Origin: Chryseosolibacter sp044507115
GTDB lineage: Bacteria > Bacteroidota > Bacteroidia > Cytophagales > Cyclobacteriaceae
Reading direction: 5' to 3'
DNA: 35,938 nucleotides
NCBI GenBank assembly: GCA_044507115.1
Contig: JBIQJZ010000002.1
Span: 1 to 35,938, forward strand
Positions 32,463 through 35,938 of the stretch are shown here, in pieces. Both the position numbers and the translations under genes were made by a program. The notes beneath the pieces were generated by a model. The model saw only the letters and a list, made by a program, of their open reading frames with translations. It was not told where the DNA came from and did not search any database. Every line of letters begins with the position of its first letter. Position 1 is the first letter of the stretch.

Positions 32463-34310
32463 ATGTTTCCATCATACGATGTAATAGTGGTTGGGGCCGG
32501 TCATGCCGGCTGCGAGGCAGCGGCAGCGGCGGCGACAATGGGTTCGAAANNNNNNNNNNCCACCATTGCACAAATGTCCTGCAATCCGGCGATGGGCGGG
32601 GTGGCAAAAGGCCAGATAGTTCGAGAAATAGACGCTCTAGGGGGATTGTCTGGTATCATCTCCGACAAGTCCATGATCCAGTTCCGAATGCTCAACCGCT
32701 CAAAAGGACCTGCAATGTGGAGTCCCCGCACTCAGAACGACAGAATGCGCTTTTCCGAGGAGTGGAGACTCGCCCTCGAAAAGATACCAAACCTCGATTT
32801 CTGGCAGGAAATGGTCAGCGGCATCACCGTCAAGAACGGTCGCGTCACCGGTGTCAGAACAAGTTTGGGACTAGAAATTCCGAGCAAAGCCGTCGTCCTG
32901 ACAAATGGGACATTCCTCAACGGCAAAATTCATATCGGAACAAAGAACTTCGGCGGGGGACGCACAGCGGAAAAAGCTTCTACCGGCATCACCGAGCAGC
33001 TTATCGAACTCGGATTCGAATCCGGGAGGATGAAAACAGGCACTCCTCCCCGTATCGACGGCCGCAGCCTCAACTATTCCCGAATGGAAGAACAACCCGG
33101 CGACGAAAACCCCTCAAAGTTTTCGTTCACCAATACCCAGCCACCTGAAAAACAACTCAGCTGCTGGATCACTTACACCAATAGTCGCGTCCACGAAGAA
33201 CTCCAAAAAGGATTCGACGAGTCCCCAATGTTCCAAGGACGCATACAGGGCCTCGGTCCCCGCTATTGCCCCTCTATCGAAGACAAGATCAACCGCTTCG
33301 CAGAAAGGGACCGCCACCAAATCTTTGTCGAGCCTGAGGGATGGAAAACAATCGAGATCTACGTAAATGGGTTTTCAACGTCCTTGCCCGAAGATGTGCA
33401 ATACAAGGCCCTAACCCAAATCCCCGGGTTTGAGAATGCCAAGATGTTCCGGCCAGGTTACGCCATCGAATACGACTTCTTCCCCCCAACTCAGCTAAAG
33501 ACTACGCTCGAAACCCACCTCATTCAGAATTTGTACTTCGCCGGGCAAATCAACGGTACAACCGGATACGAAGAAGCTGCCTGCCAGGGCCTTATGGCTG
33601 GAATAAATGCCCATAACCAGGTGCACAACCGGGAACCGTTTGTGCTAAAGCGCTCCCAAGCCTATATCGGGGTTCTTATCGACGACCTCGTCAATAAAGG
33701 TACTCAAGAACCTTATCGTATGTTCACGTCTCGTGCAGAATATAGAATCCTGCTCCGCCAGGACAACGCCGACCTTCGATTAACTGAAGCTGGCCACAGA
33801 CTGGGCCTTGCCTCCGACGAACGCATGCAAACCTTCACCGACAAAAAGGCGGACGCCGACGCACTCCTCGAAAATCTGAGAAAGATCAAAGTGGAGCCCG
33901 ACTCTGTCAACACCGATCTCTCCACATTGAATACGGCCACCATTCGGGAAAAAGTCCCCGTAATCAACCTCATCCGACGCCCCCACATAGGTATCGAACA
34001 GATCAGAACGCTTGACTCACGCCTTACACAACTAATCGACCAATACTCTCCGGAAGTGCGGGAACAAGTCGAAGTCTTGATCAAATACGAGACGTACATC
34101 GATCGGGAAGAAAAACTCGCCAAAAAGATCGAAAGCCTGGAAAACTACCACATCCGACCCGACTTCGACTATGATCGCGTAAAAGCCCTATCGTCTGAAG
34201 CTCGCGAAAAACTTCAACGGGTGAGACCCGAAACGATCGGACAGGCGTCACGCATCAGCGGCGTTTCTCCTTCAGATATCTCTGTCCTGACAGTCTACCT
34301 CGGAAAATAA
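32463..34310 (+). CDS. mnmG: tRNA uridine-5-carboxymethylaminomethyl(34) synthesis enzyme MnmG
   Basis: A FAD-dependent enzyme that, with the GTPase MnmE, modifies the wobble uridine of certain tRNAs. The FAD motif GAGHAGCEAA is at 11-20. QMSCNPAMGGVAKGQIVREIDALGG, the MGSFLNGKIHIG-type segment TNGTFLNGKIHIG, GRMKTGTPPRIDGRS and INGTTGYEEAACQG are all present. The C-terminal tRNA/MnmE-binding part ends with IGQASRISGVSPSDISVLTVYL. A run of 10 N interrupts codons 30-33; the family has about 9 residues there, so roughly 15 bases are missing from the gap estimate while the frame is kept. The stop TAA overlaps the next gene's ATG by one base. mnmE is not in the window. Confidence 0.95.
   Translation: MFPSYDVIVVGAGHAGCEAAAAAATMGSKXXXXTIAQMSCNPAMGGVAKGQIVREIDALGGLSGIISDKSMIQFRMLNRSKGPAMWSPRTQNDRMRFSEEWRLALEKIPNLDFWQEMVSGITVKNGRVTGVRTSLGLEIPSKAVVLTNGTFLNGKIHIGTKNFGGGRTAEKASTGITEQLIELGFESGRMKTGTPPRIDGRSLNYSRMEEQPGDENPSKFSFTNTQPPEKQLSCWITYTNSRVHEELQKGFDESPMFQGRIQGLGPRYCPSIEDKINRFAERDRHQIFVEPEGWKTIEIYVNGFSTSLPEDVQYKALTQIPGFENAKMFRPGYAIEYDFFPPTQLKTTLETHLIQNLYFAGQINGTTGYEEAACQGLMAGINAHNQVHNREPFVLKRSQAYIGVLIDDLVNKGTQEPYRMFTSRAEYRILLRQDNADLRLTEAGHRLGLASDERMQTFTDKKADADALLENLRKIKVEPDSVNTDLSTLNTATIREKVPVINLIRRPHIGIEQIRTLDSRLTQLIDQYSPEVREQVEVLIKYETYIDREEKLAKKIESLENYHIRPDFDYDRVKALSSEAREKLQRVRPETIGQASRISGVSPSDISVLTVYLGK
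32550..32559. other. Assembly gap of 10 N inside mnmG
   Basis: Ten N lie between codons for GSK and TIAQM. Related MnmG proteins have about nine residues between these points (TLLLTHNID in E. coli), whereas the gap plus flanking bases gives four. The true gap is thus probably near 25 bases. Confidence 0.85.
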
Positions 34311-35191
34311 TGCAGCACCTGTCCGAATGCCCTGTCTGTCACCACACCGGCTTCCGTTCTGTACTCACCTGCCGGGACTACACTGTTTCACATGAAACAT
34401 TCGATCTGCAGCAATGCCCGTCGTGCAAACTTGTCATCACCAATCCCCGACCCGATGAACAGGATCTACCTGGGTATTATCAGTCCAACGACTACGTTTC
34501 CCATTCTAATCAGTCAAAGAGTGCCCTCGCACTCATCTACCGCACCGCCCGCACCTTCACCCTCAATTGGAAGTACCGCCTGGTAATGAGCCAAGCACCT
34601 TCACCCCTCACCACAATCCTCGATTTCGGTTGCGGAACTGGCTCATTCTTAAGGGTTTGCGAGAAAAAGGGCCTCAAAGCAACAGGGGTGGAACCTTCCG
34701 AAGCGGCGCGCAAAGTCGCCGCCGACATTAGCAACGCGGCCCTCTTTGCCAGCCTGGACGAGGTATCGACCCAATTCGATGCCATAACACTCTGGCACGT
34801 CCTTGAACACGTGCCGAACCTCAATGAGATGCTTGCGGCCCTATCGCAACGCCTCGCTCAAAATGGCACAATCTTTATCGCTGTACCGAACCCCGACAGC
34901 TTCGACGCTCGTAAATACCATGAAAACTGGGCGGGGTTTGATGTCCCACGCCACCTTTGGCATTTTCCGCAAACCGCGATGACCCGACTCCTCCAGGCGC
35001 ACAACTTCCATCTCACCGACATACTACCCATGCGCCTCGATGCATACTACGTTTCATTGCTCAGTGAAAAATACCGCGGATACTCCTTCATCCCGGCCGC
35101 TCTCCGCGCCCTCATCACGGGTTTCCGTTCCAATTCTCATGCTACCCATACATCAGAATATTCCAGTCTAATCTATATTGCCCGGAAATGA
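34310..35191 (+). CDS. Class I SAM-dependent methyltransferase with N-terminal zinc ribbon
   Basis: A 293-residue protein. The N-terminal CPVC (8-11) and CPSC (36-39) pairs form a likely zinc ribbon, of the type seen in sugar or small-molecule C-methyltransferases. The SAM-binding motif I is ILDFGCGTGSFLRVCEKKG (about 103-121), the acidic motif II is GVEPSEAA, and ITLWHVLEHVPNL and NGTIFIAVPNPDSFDA follow. The WAGFDVPRHLWHF segment is typical of the Methyltransf_23/12 group in Bacteroidota. The substrate is unknown. The ATG overlaps the mnmG stop by one base, and the next gene overlaps by four, so all three are one operon. The gene body carries a parS-like site at 34384. Confidence 0.85.
   Translation: MQHLSECPVCHHTGFRSVLTCRDYTVSHETFDLQQCPSCKLVITNPRPDEQDLPGYYQSNDYVSHSNQSKSALALIYRTARTFTLNWKYRLVMSQAPSPLTTILDFGCGTGSFLRVCEKKGLKATGVEPSEAARKVAADISNAALFASLDEVSTQFDAITLWHVLEHVPNLNEMLAALSQRLAQNGTIFIAVPNPDSFDARKYHENWAGFDVPRHLWHFPQTAMTRLLQAHNFHLTDILPMRLDAYYVSLLSEKYRGYSFIPAALRALITGFRSNSHATHTSEYSSLIYIARK
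34384..34399. other. parS-like site inside the methyltransferase gene
   Basis: TGTTTCACATGAAACA differs by a single base (A for G at the centre) from the classical parS consensus TGTTTCACGTGAAACA. It encodes TVSHET in frame. Intragenic parS sites are well known in other bacteria. Confidence 0.55.
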
Positions 35192-35938
35192 TTCTTCGAC
35201 AAATACTCCCGTGGCTGCTTATCACTCTACTGGCCCTCGCCCTCTCCTGTGCGCGGCAGACTTCTCCTACCGGCGGTCCAAAGGACACTATCCCGCCAGT
35301 CCTCGTACGGTCCGTTCCACCTAATGAAGCGCTGAACTTTAAGTCTGACAAAATCGAACTCCATTTCAGCGAAGCCATCAATCTCAACTCCCCCAAGGAA
35401 CAACTCATTGTCACGCCAACAATCAACAAAGACTATAAGATCAACTTCAGAAAGAATATCGTAACCGTGCAACTTGCAGAACCGCTTCGCGAAAACACGA
35501 CCTATACCTTCAACTTCCGCGACGCCGTCCAGGACATTACCGAGCGGAATCCCGCACGAAATCTCACGGTCGCCTACAGCACGGGTGACTACATCGATTC
35601 TCTCTCCATAGAGGGAAGCGTCTATGATCTCCTAAAGGGCAAACCAGTGAAGGACGCAACGGTTGCCCTACATGTAAACATTGACACCTTCAACATCTTC
35701 CTCCACACACCGCTCTATTTCACCAAGACAGACGACGACGGAAAATTCCGCATCAGTCACCTTAAACCAGATACCTACTTTATCTACGCATTTGAAGATA
35801 AAAACCGCAACATCATCGTCAACAGTCGCACGGAATCATACGCATTCAAAAGTCAACGCATCGAACTCTCTAAAGACACCGCAGGTATCTCGCTTGGCTT
35901 AGTAAGACTGGATGCCGCACCCCTTCGCCTGACCAGTG
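35188..35938 (+). CDS. Ig-like-domain lipoprotein, 3' end cut by window edge
   Basis: Starts at the ATG at 35188, overlapping the methyltransferase stop by four bases (ATGA), and stays open to the window end (250 residues visible). A signal peptide with lipobox (LLITLLALALSC, Cys21) is followed by the SPTGGPKDTIPPVLVRSVPPNE segment common in Bacteroidota surface lipoproteins. Next comes a Big_5-type Ig domain (about 33-130: IELHFSEAINL, NTTYTFNFRDAVQD). A carboxypeptidase-regulatory-like beta domain begins at about 140 (SIEGSVYDLLKGKPVKDATVALHV, DGKFRISHLKPDTYFIYAFED). Proteins of this type are usually about 500-600 residues; the function is unknown. Codon choice is strongly C-rich, as in the two genes before it. 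Confidence 0.85.
   Translation, partial: MILRQILPWLLITLLALALSCARQTSPTGGPKDTIPPVLVRSVPPNEALNFKSDKIELHFSEAINLNSPKEQLIVTPTINKDYKINFRKNIVTVQLAEPLRENTTYTFNFRDAVQDITERNPARNLTVAYSTGDYIDSLSIEGSVYDLLKGKPVKDATVALHVNIDTFNIFLHTPLYFTKTDDDGKFRISHLKPDTYFIYAFEDKNRNIIVNSRTESYAFKSQRIELSKDTAGISLGLVRLDAAPLRLTS

Noticed and set aside
1..35938. CRISPR arrays, insertion sequences, prophage, toxin-antitoxin pairs, tRNA or rRNA genes
   Set aside because: No direct-repeat arrays, transposase motifs, integrase genes or cloverleaf sequences were seen on either strand by eye; no covariance-model search could be run.

Overview
The window is a chromosome segment of a Bacteroidota bacterium, most likely of the order Cytophagales. 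The grounds are a type IX secretion/gliding lipoprotein of the GldJ type, two DUF6089 (PorG-type) outer-membrane proteins beside uppS-bamA-skp, a DUF4175 membrane protein, and several -7 boxes of the Bacteroidota form TAnnTTTG close to gene starts. Base composition is about half G+C. A run of 10 N inside mnmG shows that this is a draft assembly. I see no insertion sequence, prophage, CRISPR array, tRNA or rRNA.

Layout. 0-8 kb: an envelope-biogenesis cluster on the + strand (partial CBS protein, nadK, two DUF6089 barrels, uppS, bamA, two skp/ompH genes) closed by a strong terminator. 8-9.8 kb: an LD-carboxypeptidase, a small secreted protein behind a sigma-54-like promoter, and a glycine-zipper membrane protein. 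9.9-15.8 kb (minus strand): a beta-oxidation operon marR-fadN-fadA-fadE, with the gene order of the Bacillus subtilis fadNAE operon but a MarR regulator in front and two adjacent palindromes at the promoter. 15.9-21.4 kb: a secreted lamin-tail-domain protein, asd, a YhiN/HI0933 flavoprotein, a THUMP-like methyltransferase and a tiny membrane protein. 21.5-27.9 kb: mfd, an unrecognised small gene tail-overlapping it, gldJ, a ComF-type phosphoribosyltransferase and a hypothetical gene. 28.0-32.3 kb: an operon of DUF4175, an RsbW-like ATPase and ybeY. 32.3-35.9 kb: mnmG, a methyltransferase and an Ig-like lipoprotein linked by overlapping stop and start codons.

The most interesting place is the 128-bp gap between ybeY and mnmG. 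It holds two identical 14-bp palindromes GTTCCACGTGGAAC, which match the ParB-binding parS centromere. Between and beside them are four same-strand TGTGG motifs, two of them 8/9 matches to a DnaA box. A third parS-like site, TGTTTCACATGAAACA (one base from the classical consensus), lies 2 kb to the right inside the methyltransferase gene. Together with mnmG (gidA) this looks like an origin-proximal centromere and possibly oriC itself. The + strand becomes clearly C-richer to the right of this point. That polarity is opposite to a textbook origin, so the oriC reading remains a hypothesis.

The genes work mainly in building the envelope (undecaprenyl phosphate, BAM, Skp, PorG, GldJ, peptidoglycan turnover), fatty-acid degradation, and RNA/DNA maintenance (Mfd, YbeY, MnmG). 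I found no defence or mobile system that would count as a new multi-gene system.
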